Below the pieces are notes generated by a model that worked only from the letters and a program-made list of their open reading frames with translations, was not told the DNA's origin and did not search any database. From a virus: 48,225 nucleotides of DNA. Every line of letters starts with the position of its first letter. Position 1 is the first letter of the stretch. The stretch lies in the IMG/VR virus record IMGVR_UViG_3300027971_000072, positions 1 through 48,225 of that record; one strand, written 5' to 3'. Made by a program: the position numbers and the translations under genes. Shown here in pieces: positions 35,461 through 42,049 of this stretch.

Positions 35461-35680
35461 GTTTCAGGCTCCTTTCTTTTTCTTTGGCGTCTATGCAGTC
35501 TTTGCAAATAAATTTGTGTAGCCCCGCTGTTATTCGAAGAAACCCGCCACGAGGGTCTTTGTCTTTTTGGCATTTCCAGCACATTTTCCATTTGCTGTTC
35601 ATGACGCGCTCGTTGTGGCGCTTTGCAGATGTAGCAAATAGGTTTTCAGCCACTACGCTTAAACGTCCTTGTCCTCTCAT
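35450..35680 (-). CDS. Small zinc-ribbon protein, 76 aa
   Basis: Ribosome site AAGGAGAAACC before the ATG at 35680. Two CxxC pairs, KMCWKCQKDKD and KFICKDCIDAK, spaced by about 20 residues make a treble-clef or ribbon zinc site. The N-terminal 25 residues are basic (RHNERVMNSKWK). Possible nucleic-acid binding; no family identified. Confidence 0.6.
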   Translation of the reverse strand: MRGQGRLSVVAENLFATSAKRHNERVMNSKWKMCWKCQKDKDPRGGFLRITAGLHKFICKDCIDAKEKERSLKREE

Positions 35681-35829
35681 GGTTTCTCCTTCAGCACGGC
35701 TTCAAGCCTGTCTAGGGCAGCATCCCATACATCATAGTCGTGGGACTCATTAAAGGCGCTGAAAGCGGCTCTAGCCGTCTTCTCAACACGCTCGAGGTAC
35801 TCCATGCGTTTCTGTTCTTCATCAGTCAT
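35677..35829 (-). CDS. Small hypothetical protein, 50 aa
   Basis: The ATG at 35829 is preceded by GGAGG inside the end of the upstream gene; the stop overlaps the next ATG (ATGA). The protein is one charged helix pair (MTDEEQKRMEYLERVEKTAR and DAALDRLEAVLKEKP). The perfect coupling on both sides is the main reason to accept it. Confidence 0.6.
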   Translation of the reverse strand: MTDEEQKRMEYLERVEKTARAAFSAFNESHDYDVWDAALDRLEAVLKEKP

Positions 35830-35830
35830 G

Positions 35831-36448
35831 TCAGCCTCCAAACATTTGCTTCAAGTGGTCATACAACTCACGCGCTTGGTACACAGTCATGTCCTTCAGG
35901 ATTTCCTCTGGTGTCTTGATGCGTACAAGGGATGTAAAGCGTTTGTTTACAGACCCGCCCATGGCATAAGCGGCAGCATCAAGCGCTTCTTGGCTAGGCA
36001 TAGGGGTGTTCTCTAGCTTCTCTCGTAGCAACGCACCGATACCTGTCGCGGCTCTCTTCTCGTACTTGCGCTTGGGTTTAATTTCTTCAGGTTTAGATAC
36101 GAGGGTCAGGGTTTTCTTCTTGGTCTTCAATGGGCGGTACTCAGGCACGATGGTGATGTATCGGCCACGATCATCGCGCTCAGCTAACCCTTGCTTGGCA
36201 AACTGCGCAAGGAGCGAGCCTACCGAACTTGACTTGTATCCCAAACGCTCCATTGATGCACATATCTCAGCCGAGGTTTCATTGGGGTGGTGCTGTACGT
36301 ATTCAAACGTAGCGCGGGTTACGTTGTTGGTGACACCAAAAATCTTCTTACCCTGTGTGTTTGTTTGTGTGGTTTGCATATCTTCTTTCTCCCAGTCGTT
36401 GATTGTGGTTTTGAGTGCGTTAGATAACGCGGTTTGCATATCAGGCAT
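35831..36448 (-). CDS. Winged-HTH-containing protein, 205 aa
   Basis: The start at 36448 (MPDMQTALSNALKTTIND) has a strong GGAGG about nine bases upstream; a longer reading from 36553 runs through the upstream gene in another frame and is rejected. The middle holds a winged HTH (TRATFEYVQHHPNETSAEIC, then SVGSLLAQFAKQGLAERDDR). A basic linker (KPKRKYEKRA) leads to a C-terminal helical domain (PEEILKDMTVYQARELYDHL). Probably DNA-binding; the target is unknown. Confidence 0.65.
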   Translation of the reverse strand: MPDMQTALSNALKTTINDWEKEDMQTTQTNTQGKKIFGVTNNVTRATFEYVQHHPNETSAEICASMERLGYKSSSVGSLLAQFAKQGLAERDDRGRYITIVPEYRPLKTKKKTLTLVSKPEEIKPKRKYEKRAATGIGALLREKLENTPMPSQEALDAAAYAMGGSVNKRFTSLVRIKTPEEILKDMTVYQARELYDHLKQMFGG

Positions 36449-36662
36449 TTGTGAATCCCTCCAATAAAATAATGCCAATGATGATGGTGGCGATGAACAC
36501 CAGTGATTGGACGCACGCAAGTGCTTCCTCGGACATGCCTTGCCGATCTCCAAGCAAGATGCCCTGTATCCAGTCAGATTCGGGCGTAGTTTGGGGTGGC
36601 GGAGGCGTGTAAATTAGGCCGATCTTGACCTTTCCTGTGTCGTAGGGTGTGTGTTTTTGCAT
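36441..36662 (-). CDS. Small membrane protein with C-terminal helix, 73 aa
   Basis: Ribosome site AAGGAGAAAGC before the ATG. The N-terminal half is polar and Pro-rich (IYTPPPPQTTPESDWIQG). The C-terminal half is one membrane helix (CVQSLVFIATIIIGIILLEG). It is the first gene behind the promoter/operator at 36684-36713, so it would be made as soon as that promoter opens. Function unknown; an early host-membrane effector is possible. Confidence 0.6.
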   Translation of the reverse strand: MQKHTPYDTGKVKIGLIYTPPPPQTTPESDWIQGILLGDRQGMSEEALACVQSLVFIATIIIGIILLEGFTNA

Positions 36663-36683
36663 AGCTTTCTCCTTAGTTTTGCC

Positions 36684-36713
36684 ATTATTTGTCTAGGCTT
36701 AGACAAAAGTCAA
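36684..36713 (-). promoter_or_regulatory. Sigma70-type promoter with operator palindrome in the spacer
   Basis: On the minus strand TTGACT (36713-36708) and AATAAT (36689-36684) are 18 bases apart, five of six matches each. The perfect arms GTCTA-N4-TAGAC (36691-36704) fill the spacer, where a bound repressor would block RNA polymerase. It drives the leftward genes from 36662 on. The same palindrome class occurs at 43055 and 28561. Confidence 0.65.
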
Positions 36714-36769
36714 GGGAAATTCCCCTGCGTTTAGGGAATTCCCGCACGAAAAAGAGTTGTTGATAGTAG

Positions 36770-36862
36770 TCAGAAGGGACGCCAGTACAAGAGGTCAAGG
36801 GCAAGCACCATGACCGCTAACAAAAGTACTACTCTCTCAAACTTTTCATAGGGTGTCATCAT
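36770..36862 (-). CDS. 30-aa single-helix membrane peptide
   Basis: ATGATG start at 36862 with GGAGGAGACG before it. The peptide MMTPYEKFERVVLLLAVMVL with ALDLLYWRPF is one hydrophobic helix with charged ends. Its start overlaps the stop of the upstream 60-aa gene. Too short for family assignment, but ribosome site, coupling and composition are convincing. Confidence 0.55.
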   Translation of the reverse strand: MMTPYEKFERVVLLLAVMVLALDLLYWRPF

Positions 36863-37041
36863 GACTCGTCTCCTCCAAAGTCCCAAAGCTCAGGGTACAG
36901 TAGTTTTACAACAGCCTTGGCGGTGTCGATGTCAAGGGTCAAGTCCTCGATCCACGACCCGTCATCAATGTAGTTGTCAGCAGACTGCATGAGGTTCGTC
37001 AAAGCGTTACTCAGCAGTTCAATCTTTTCTTTGTCAGTCAT
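36859..37041 (-). CDS. Small acidic hypothetical protein, 60 aa
   Basis: Starts MTDKEKIELLSNALTNLMQS and ends LYPELWDFGGDES. It overlaps the upstream gene by four bases (ATGA), and the 30-aa peptide gene begins at its stop. All-helical and acidic; no family recognised. Confidence 0.6.
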   Translation of the reverse strand: MTDKEKIELLSNALTNLMQSADNYIDDGSWIEDLTLDIDTAKAVVKLLYPELWDFGGDES

Positions 37042-37418
37042 TTAAATGTCTCCTTGATATAGTCGTTTGCTTCGCGCTTGGTATCGAACCCTCGATACTC
37101 GCCCTCCTCATCTATCCACTCACCCGTAAAGTTCTTGCCGAAGATGGCCCAGATATCACCTACCCTCTCAGGCTCCCAACAGTTGCGGTCATTGAAACCA
37201 TCCATGTAAATTTCATGCACGATCTTCTTACAGGTTGTGTCGTCATACCCTGTCAGGCGTTCAAGTTCTGCGGGGTGATTCTCCTCTAGTAGATCAATGA
37301 TCTTGTCTTTCAGTCGTCCCATTTCTTCCTCCCTTTCTTCTTCCTCGTATGCTTGTTTGTCAATTTTGCGTTGGTGTTCGGCCAGTAGGCCATCGTAGTA
37401 GCTATCTAATCCGTTCAT
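37038..37418 (-). CDS. Acidic hypothetical protein, 126 aa
   Basis: The start at 37418 (MNGLDSYYDGLLAEHQRKID) is preferred: GGGAG lies five bases upstream and the ATG overlaps the previous stop as ATGA. The ATG at 37430 lacks such a site. A Glu-rich helix (YEEEEREEEMGRLKDKIIDL) is followed by DTTCKKIVHEIYMDGFNDRN and a C-terminal beta part with GFDTKREANDYIKET. No known family. Confidence 0.62.
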   Translation of the reverse strand: MNGLDSYYDGLLAEHQRKIDKQAYEEEEREEEMGRLKDKIIDLLEENHPAELERLTGYDDTTCKKIVHEIYMDGFNDRNCWEPERVGDIWAIFGKNFTGEWIDEEGEYRGFDTKREANDYIKETFK

Positions 37419-37594
37419 ACATACTCCCATGATGTTTCAGTTACACAGTCAACATTCCAGTCACCCCCGCCCGTAGGCTCGAAGTCACTGCCGTCCATGG
37501 CTACAGCTAACGCTCGCGCCTCCTCTTCATTCTCTGCCTCGACGATGGCGTCACACCATACGACGTAGCTTGCTTGTATGTAATAGCGTTTCAT
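37415..37594 (-). CDS. Small hypothetical protein, 59 aa
   Basis: ATG at 37594 with AAGGAGAAAGT upstream. MKRYYIQASYVVWCDAIVEA is followed by ENEEEARALAVAMDG; a beta strand pair then a helix with EAExEEEARxxA is typical of a small phage family of unknown role. Its leader contains the 35-nt element shared with 40485-40519. Confidence 0.62.
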   Translation of the reverse strand: MKRYYIQASYVVWCDAIVEAENEEEARALAVAMDGSDFEPTGGGDWNVDCVTETSWEYV

Positions 37595-37597
37595 TTA

Positions 37598-37632
37598 CTT
37601 TCTCCTTTATAAAATCGGGTCACAGTGACCCG
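37598..37632 (-). repeat. 35-nt leader repeat, copy 1 (hairpin 1 plus ribosome site)
   Basis: Includes the palindrome CGGGTCACAGTGACCCG (37616-37632). On the minus strand it is followed by ATTTTATAAAGGAGAAAG, so one unit contains a hairpin with a short T tract and the ribosome site of the next gene. It is identical over 35 nt to 40485-40519. It begins two bases after the stop of the peptidase gene. Confidence 0.8.
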
Positions 37633-37633
37633 C

Positions 37634-38770
37634 TTATGCTTCACAGTGAATCGCATCGAACAGTGTGCACAGCACAGTCGGTGCATCGTAGGTACGCGCC
37701 TGTATCAGCGCTTCTTGTAATAATTCGTCAGTCAGTAGCCTGCGGTTGAGGAACCGCAAAGCTAGGTCAGGTTGTTCGGGGTAAACCGCCTCGCTGATCT
37801 GCTCAAGTAGGAAGTCGTAGCTCCCCGCCATCGCATCGTATAGGCCATCGAGTAAGTCCTCGGTCTGCCAGTAGTCATCGTCTTGCCAGTTGGCAAAGTA
37901 TTTGCTTTGGTTGATGTCGCGTTTGCCTGTGTTGTCATACACGCCGTAGTTAGTCCACCATGCAGTGTCGTACTTGGTCTTCTTGTACTCAGGCACAGTC
38001 GGGTCACGATCGACAGGCAGCTTGTCCCACTCAACTTGCAGTACCGCTTGAGACAGTAACTCGTAGTGTGCGATGTTGAGACACTCTTGCTGACTGTGCT
38101 CGTGGTCGTAGCCCACGCTGATGTTGGTGCACTCGGGGATGATGTCAACAAACTCTGCGGTATCCGTATACACGCCAGTGTCATCGGTTGTGTACATCAG
38201 ATTCTCATCGTGTAGGTTAAGCGCATCGGCCAACGCCTGACAGAATGTATCGGATGCACATCGACCCCAACCCTGATGACTGATGATGCTATCTGTACCT
38301 CTGCGATCAAACGCTATGGCTCTGTCGAACTGCTTGAGTAGGTCAGCGTGGTTCTTCTCAAGATGCTTAGCACCGATACCCCCACACTCCTCGCCTTGAC
38401 TGAAGATATAGTAGCCGTTGATACCTGAGTGAATCATGTGCATGAGCATGGCCACACCCGCACCATCGTCAGCACCAAGCGGTGCTCCATCTGCGTACCA
38501 CATAGATGCAGTCTTCCTGATCTTGTTGGCTCCGACCTCACGATGCACTGTGTCAACGTGAGCGATGAACAATGTCTTACTGCCTGCGATGCGGTTGTCG
38601 ATGTGCAGATTGCCTGCCCCATCCACAGATGTGAAGCCTTTGAGTGTAGGAGGTAGTGCGTTGAATAGCCACTCGGTAAAGTCAGAGACAGCGACAGTAT
38701 TGTGCGGACGCTTGACAGACAACGCACGAGCTAGGGTTTTGTGTAGTATTGATTTCTTGTTCATGTTCAT
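37634..38770 (-). CDS. M20/M28-family-like zinc peptidase, 378 aa
   Basis: The metal-site order of di-zinc amino/carboxypeptidases is visible: LFIAHVDTVHRE (H71, D73), PLGADDGAGVAML (bridging Asp at 101), FSQGEECGGIGAKH (E127 catalytic, E128 ligand), AIAFDRRG (Asp) and VGYDHEHSQQE (final His). The N-terminal ~250 residues make the peptidase; the remainder (YDTAWWTNYGVYDN onward) is extra. The substrate is unknown; a peptide or acyl-amino-acid hydrolase working on host peptides is plausible. It shares ATGA with the upstream large acidic protein gene. A peptidase of this class in an early operon is unusual. Confidence 0.75.
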   Translation of the reverse strand: MNMNKKSILHKTLARALSVKRPHNTVAVSDFTEWLFNALPPTLKGFTSVDGAGNLHIDNRIAGSKTLFIAHVDTVHREVGANKIRKTASMWYADGAPLGADDGAGVAMLMHMIHSGINGYYIFSQGEECGGIGAKHLEKNHADLLKQFDRAIAFDRRGTDSIISHQGWGRCASDTFCQALADALNLHDENLMYTTDDTGVYTDTAEFVDIIPECTNISVGYDHEHSQQECLNIAHYELLSQAVLQVEWDKLPVDRDPTVPEYKKTKYDTAWWTNYGVYDNTGKRDINQSKYFANWQDDDYWQTEDLLDGLYDAMAGSYDFLLEQISEAVYPEQPDLALRFLNRRLLTDELLQEALIQARTYDAPTVLCTLFDAIHCEA

Positions 38771-40482
38771 TCTCCTTGTGTTTCTAAGTATTTGTTTGCG
38801 ATCTCGTTGGCTTGTGCCATCAGCGTGGTGCTGAGTTCGTTGCGGATCTGTTTGGTAAACACATCGTTGTCCATAGCACTAACAAAGGCACTACCGAAGG
38901 TGCGCTCAGCGAGTAGCACCTTGCCATCGAGCGTATAGGTCAGGCTGATCTTGACGTTAAAGTTGCCAACCGAGTAGTCCCATATCATCAGCACCTTGTC
39001 GAGCATCTCCATCGTCAACACAGTAGGCACAGGCTTGTCAGTAGCATCGGGCTCGTCCTCGGCATCGTCCTGCTCGGGTGCATAGTCCTTGTGATAGCGC
39101 GCATCGTTGATCTCAACCCAATCGGTACAGTCGTCAGAGTACCAGTTGCACGACTGCTCGCACTGCCATCCGTCCTCGGTCAAGCCGTACTCATCGGTGT
39201 CCTCGAACCTACAGATGCGCTCATCGTCTATCGTGTACCAGTCGCCGTTGATCTCGATGGCCTCCTCCATGTGCTCGTAGTCGCCATTCTCAAGCTCAAC
39301 GATCTCGTTGTCATCGAGGTAGTCCTCGTCATAGTGGTTGGAGCTTGACTCGACATACACCACGTTGTCGTTGTGTACATAGTACTGATTGCCTCGTCTG
39401 CCGTACACATAGGTGTAGTCGTTGTTGAGACATGACTCACAGACACGCACATCCTCACCGCGCTCAACCCAGTAGCCATCATCGTCATCGGTGTCGTCAC
39501 CACAGCAAGCGCACTCGAAAGAGTTCTCATCCTCCTCATCGTTGGTGGGATACCCGCCAGTGTTCTCGCATATCCATGAGCCATCCGAGTCGATCACAAG
39601 CCAGCGCTCATGCTCGTTGACCTCAACGTGACGCTCACCGCCATCAAGGTAGGGTGCGAGGAACGCATCCCTTGCAGGGTGATACGCTAGCTTCTCACCA
39701 TCACGCCAGTAGCTCTCCTTGGTGTAGCCCTGTTCCTTGAGCCACGTATCCATGCCGTCATCTGTCTGACTGTACGAAGACTCACTGGAAGGACGCAAGT
39801 AACTGCGAACGAAATACTTGACGCCATCCATAGGGCTCGTCATGCACAGAGCACGACCCATCGTCGCATCACCCTCGATGCGAACCGCCATGTGCCATCC
39901 GAACTTCGGGTCATACGTCTCATACGGGTGACGCATCACGCCATCATCACACTTGATACCATGATCCTCGCTCCACACCATGCACGACTTGGGGCCACGA
40001 TGTAGGTGGTAGATCATCTCGGCTGTGGTGTGTACGAGTTGGAAGCGGGCTGATGAACCATGGCGTGAGACAAGATCACGAATGATGTGATCGGGTAAGT
40101 AGAAATGGCGGTTGAGATACTTGCCCACCGAAGTCACAGTCTGAATATCTTTCTGACCCTTGACCTCGTTCTGTGTGTAAGCGATCTTGGACTTGTCGCC
40201 TTGGGATATGTGTGGCCACTCAAGGAACAACTGATGCCAGTCTTTGGGACGGGCTAACTTGATTGCTGCCTCGATCACAGGGTGCAAGGGGTAGCGTTCT
40301 ATCTCACGAGTAATCCACGACCTAGCCTCGCGCTTGTCTGCAATTTTTCTGGACTCGTACGGACACTCAGCGTTGAGCCACTGAATCCTGAGATTGTGGT
40401 TCACAGTACGCACCGCACCTCGTGCCAGTGCAAAGTTATCCCACATAGTGATGGGGTCGTATGTGTTGTTTGTTGTAGTCAT
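38767..40482 (-). CDS. Large acidic Cys-containing protein of unknown function, 571 aa
   Basis: Not recognised. Residues 1-300 look like an ordered domain (HQLFLEWPHISQGDKSKIAY, LVHTTAEMIYHLHRGPKSCM, GWHMAVRIEGDATMGRALCM). From about 320 a Cys cluster (SFECACCGDDTDDDD, VRVCESCLNND) suggests zinc binding. An extremely acidic Tyr/Asp/Asn-rich stretch to about 485 follows, with repeated W/Y-x-D motifs (DEDYLDDNEIVELENGDYEH). The last 90 residues are an ordinary alpha/beta tail (VLTMEMLDKVLMIWDYSVGN). The acid-rich part resembles DNA-mimic or nucleic-acid-competitor proteins in charge only. It is the largest unknown in the early block and has the 35-nt leader repeat directly before it. Confidence 0.7.
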   Translation of the reverse strand: MTTTNNTYDPITMWDNFALARGAVRTVNHNLRIQWLNAECPYESRKIADKREARSWITREIERYPLHPVIEAAIKLARPKDWHQLFLEWPHISQGDKSKIAYTQNEVKGQKDIQTVTSVGKYLNRHFYLPDHIIRDLVSRHGSSARFQLVHTTAEMIYHLHRGPKSCMVWSEDHGIKCDDGVMRHPYETYDPKFGWHMAVRIEGDATMGRALCMTSPMDGVKYFVRSYLRPSSESSYSQTDDGMDTWLKEQGYTKESYWRDGEKLAYHPARDAFLAPYLDGGERHVEVNEHERWLVIDSDGSWICENTGGYPTNDEEDENSFECACCGDDTDDDDGYWVERGEDVRVCESCLNNDYTYVYGRRGNQYYVHNDNVVYVESSSNHYDEDYLDDNEIVELENGDYEHMEEAIEINGDWYTIDDERICRFEDTDEYGLTEDGWQCEQSCNWYSDDCTDWVEINDARYHKDYAPEQDDAEDEPDATDKPVPTVLTMEMLDKVLMIWDYSVGNFNVKISLTYTLDGKVLLAERTFGSAFVSAMDNDVFTKQIRNELSTTLMAQANEIANKYLETQGE

Positions 40483-40484
40483 TG

Positions 40485-40519
40485 CTTTCTCCTTTATAAA
40501 ATCGGGTCACAGTGACCCG
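40485..40519 (-). repeat. 35-nt leader repeat, copy 2 (hairpin 2 plus ribosome site)
   Basis: Exact match to 37598-37632. The palindrome CGGGTCACAGTGACCCG is at 40503-40519, directly next to the stop codon at 40520-40522 of the membrane-protein gene. The T tract and AAGGAGAAAG ribosome site for the 571-aa gene follow on the minus strand. Confidence 0.8.
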
Positions 40520-40708
40520 TTAGTTGGTTGCCTCAGTTACAAAATAGTCGAACACCTGATATGCCAAGCCATGCGTACCGATGGTGTACATAGCTAGCCA
40601 CAGGTATCCAACGCCTACCTCTAGCATCATCGTGAACCCGATGAATACCAACAGCATGAAGATGGCTGTCAGCATGAGCGTGAGTGTCTTATCTACTTTT
40701 GTTTTCAT
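40520..40708 (-). CDS. Two-helix small membrane protein, 62 aa
   Basis: MKTKVDKTLTLMLTAIFMLL followed by VFIGFTMMLEVGVGYLWLAM shows two membrane segments; the tail is YQVFDYFVTEATN. Ribosome site TAAGGAGAAAGT. The leader upstream (40709-40788) can form competing hairpins, suggesting control at the RNA level. Role unknown; a membrane effector of the early phase is a guess. Confidence 0.62.
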   Translation of the reverse strand: MKTKVDKTLTLMLTAIFMLLVFIGFTMMLEVGVGYLWLAMYTIGTHGLAYQVFDYFVTEATN

Positions 40709-40732
40709 TTACTTTCTCCTTAAGTTACAAGT

Positions 40733-40786
40733 GCCGTGTGAGTTTCAAGGTAGGGTGCGACTGCCACACGGCGAAGCAGTCACACT
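40733..40786 (-). promoter_or_regulatory. Leader with two mutually exclusive hairpins before the 62-aa membrane protein gene
   Basis: On the minus strand a first stem pairs GTGTGACTGC with GCAGTCGCAC (one mismatch, 40786-40777 with 40764-40755). A second perfect 8-bp stem pairs GCCGTGTG (40772-40765), which lies in the loop and edge of the first, with CACACGGC (40740-40733). The two cannot form together. The ribosome site AAGGAG follows 11 bases after the second stem. This resembles an attenuator or RNA switch; no known family was recognised. Confidence 0.45.
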
Positions 40787-40788
40787 TT

Positions 40789-40805
40789 CGGGTCACTGTG
40801 ACCCG
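40789..40805. repeat. CGGGTCA hairpin repeat, copy 3, overlapping a stop codon
   Basis: CGGGTCACTGTGACCCG. The TGA stop of the 238-aa gene (40793-40795) lies inside it, so the last codons (Gly-Ser-Gln-stop) come from the repeat. On the + strand it is followed by TTTTTG; on the minus strand by GAAAGTG, so a terminator role there is weak. Confidence 0.8.
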
Positions 40806-41509
40806 TTTTTGTTCAGCCCATGCCACGTTGCAGGCACAGGCTCGCTGTCATCTAGTACATCCATCAGGTCAAGCGCATACTTAATCTGCCTGACCTTGGC
40901 TTCGTTGTCCTCATGCGGGTCAAGGTCTAGCGTCTGCTGTGCCATGGCCAAGTCTTTTAGTGTGCGGTTCTTCAACCGCGTAACTTGTTTGGCGTGTAGG
41001 TCAGCAGGGATAAGGCGTTGGAATGGGATTTTGATTTTCGCCTTTGGCTTACGTTCGATCTCTTGGAATAGCGTGATGACCCGATCTTTTATCTTCTGCG
41101 GTATCCAATCAGTCCAGTGCTTGCCATCGTTGATGAGTTTCTTTTCCTCCGCGATCATGCTCGGTGTCTTTCGATCTTGCTTGCAATGGTTTGTCATTTT
41201 CGCCTTGAGTGCGTTGAGTACAGTCAGGTATGCTTCGAGCGCATCGCGCCTCGCCTCATCATTTTCGCAACCTTTGTAACGCAACATACCCTGCACATTT
41301 TCGCGCTCTGTATTTAACGGCTCAGTGAACTCACGCCAAAGCCGTGTGAGTTGAATCGTTCTTGCGTTCTCTGACTTGTGTTCGGCTTGTTGTTCGGCTA
41401 CGATTTTCTTGATGTACTCGGCTTGCATCGGGGGTGTCTTTCGCTTGAGCAAGCGTGTGTGTAGCTGATTCGGGGTCAGTTTCATGTAGTGTTTGTATGA
41501 GGTATCCAT
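40793..41509 (-). CDS. Basic helical protein beside the candidate origin, 238 aa
   Basis: The start at 41509 (MDTSYKHYMKLTPNQLHTRL) follows TTGGAGAAAATC; a longer reading from 41707 would run through the inverted repeat arm and the upstream region, has no ribosome site and is rejected. The protein is highly charged and helical (IVAEQQAEHKSENARTIQLT, ARRDALEAYLTVLNALKAKM, KPKAKIKIPFQRLIPADLHA). No family recognised. The gene contains four copies of the octamer ATTTTCGC and is preceded by the 29-nt inverted repeat. Inference: it could be an origin-binding or replication-initiating protein; nothing in it proves this. Confidence 0.62.
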   Translation of the reverse strand: MDTSYKHYMKLTPNQLHTRLLKRKTPPMQAEYIKKIVAEQQAEHKSENARTIQLTRLWREFTEPLNTERENVQGMLRYKGCENDEARRDALEAYLTVLNALKAKMTNHCKQDRKTPSMIAEEKKLINDGKHWTDWIPQKIKDRVITLFQEIERKPKAKIKIPFQRLIPADLHAKQVTRLKNRTLKDLAMAQQTLDLDPHEDNEAKVRQIKYALDLMDVLDDSEPVPATWHGLNKNGSQ

Positions 41510-41543
41510 GATTTTCTCCAAGTAGGTAATGAGGTATCCGTGA

Positions 41544-41572
41544 ATTTTCGCAACTATCCGCAAGGTCAGACA
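41544..41572 (+). repeat. 29-nt inverted repeat, left arm
   Basis: Begins ATTTTCGCAACTATCC and ends GGTCAGACA. Perfect reverse complement of 41789-41817. Lies 34 bases upstream of the start of the leftward 238-aa gene. Confidence 0.9.
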
Positions 41573-41788
41573 CTCGGCAGACCGCATGAACGCTAGTATA
41601 CAAGGAAAAGTGTCCAAGTATCTATCTGTTTTGAGAAATACTAACCGCTTAGGGAAAGTTAAAGGGCTGGCGAGCTTGCGAGAATTTGCACACATATACA
41701 AACACACTCCTATATATAAATATATATTTAAATAGATAGATAGATAGACAGTTTTTGCTGGACGCTAGTGTTGATGCGGTGTTGCGGA

Positions 41789-41817
41789 TGTCTGACCTTG
41801 CGGATAGTTGCGAAAAT
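41789..41817 (-). repeat. 29-nt inverted repeat, right arm
   Basis: Begins TGTCTGACC and ends GGATAGTTGCGAAAAT. All 29 bases pair with the left arm; the match stops sharply on both sides. Confidence 0.9.
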
Positions 41818-41852
41818 ATGGATAGGTAGTTTTTTGGTATGATTTTCGCCTT

Positions 41853-42032
41853 TCAAGATTTTCGGGTCATCGTGACCCGAATTTCGGCTCGTGCTTCCAT
41901 GTCTTCGACACGCCTGAGCATGAGGGTTCTGCGTTCGTCACGCCTGATGCGTTCTTCTAGCTTGGGGCGTTGCTCGTTGTTCCACTTAGCGAGTGCGACT
42001 TCTTTGGGTGAGTAGTGTTTGAATTTGGACAT
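41853..42032 (-). CDS. Small basic protein, 59 aa, C-terminus encoded by a hairpin repeat
   Basis: ATG at 42032 after AAGGAAAATAGC. MSKFKHYSPKEVALAKWNNE and RPKLEERIRRDERRTLMLRR form a strongly basic helical protein. The last residues (IRVTMTRKS) are read through repeat copy 4 (41863-41879), so the repeat has become coding. Function unknown; the basic helices could bind nucleic acid. Confidence 0.62.
   Translation of the reverse strand: MSKFKHYSPKEVALAKWNNEQRPKLEERIRRDERRTLMLRRVEDMEARAEIRVTMTRKS
41863..41879. repeat. CGGGTCA hairpin repeat, copy 4, inside a coding region
   Basis: CGGGTCATCGTGACCCG. The 7-bp stem is intact while the three loop bases differ (TCG instead of CAG or CTG), which favours a structural role. 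It is within the last codons of the 59-aa gene. Confidence 0.8.
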
Positions 42033-42049
42033 GCTATTTTCCTTTGGGT

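Larger units (their letters stand above)
41510..41852. other. 343-bp noncoding region: candidate replication origin
   Basis: Holds a perfect 29-nt inverted repeat (arms 41544-41572 and 41789-41817, 216 bases apart), a 24-base run of only A and T at 41711-41734, a GATA-type tetranucleotide run at 41733-41747, and a further inverted octamer pair (41810-41817, 41842-41849). No ORF of substance. The combination of protein-site-like repeats flanking an easily melted core is typical of origins. A complex promoter/operator region for the gene at 41509 is the alternative. Confidence 0.55.

Noticed and set aside
36006-36467. 153-codon open frame on the + strand
   Set aside because: Opposite strand of the winged-HTH gene; no ribosome site and no support from operon layout.
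40581-41279. 232-codon open frame on the + strand
   Set aside because: It lies antisense to two leftward genes with good ribosome sites and across their leader; the composition is not protein-like and there is no ribosome site.
41510-41707. N-terminal extension of the 238-aa gene
   Set aside because: It would run through the left inverted-repeat arm, lacks a ribosome site, and the inner ATG at 41509 has one.
41733-41747. GATA tetranucleotide run as a phase-variation repeat
   Set aside because: It is noncoding, short and not between a promoter and gene in a way that slippage would switch; kept only as part of the A/T-rich core.
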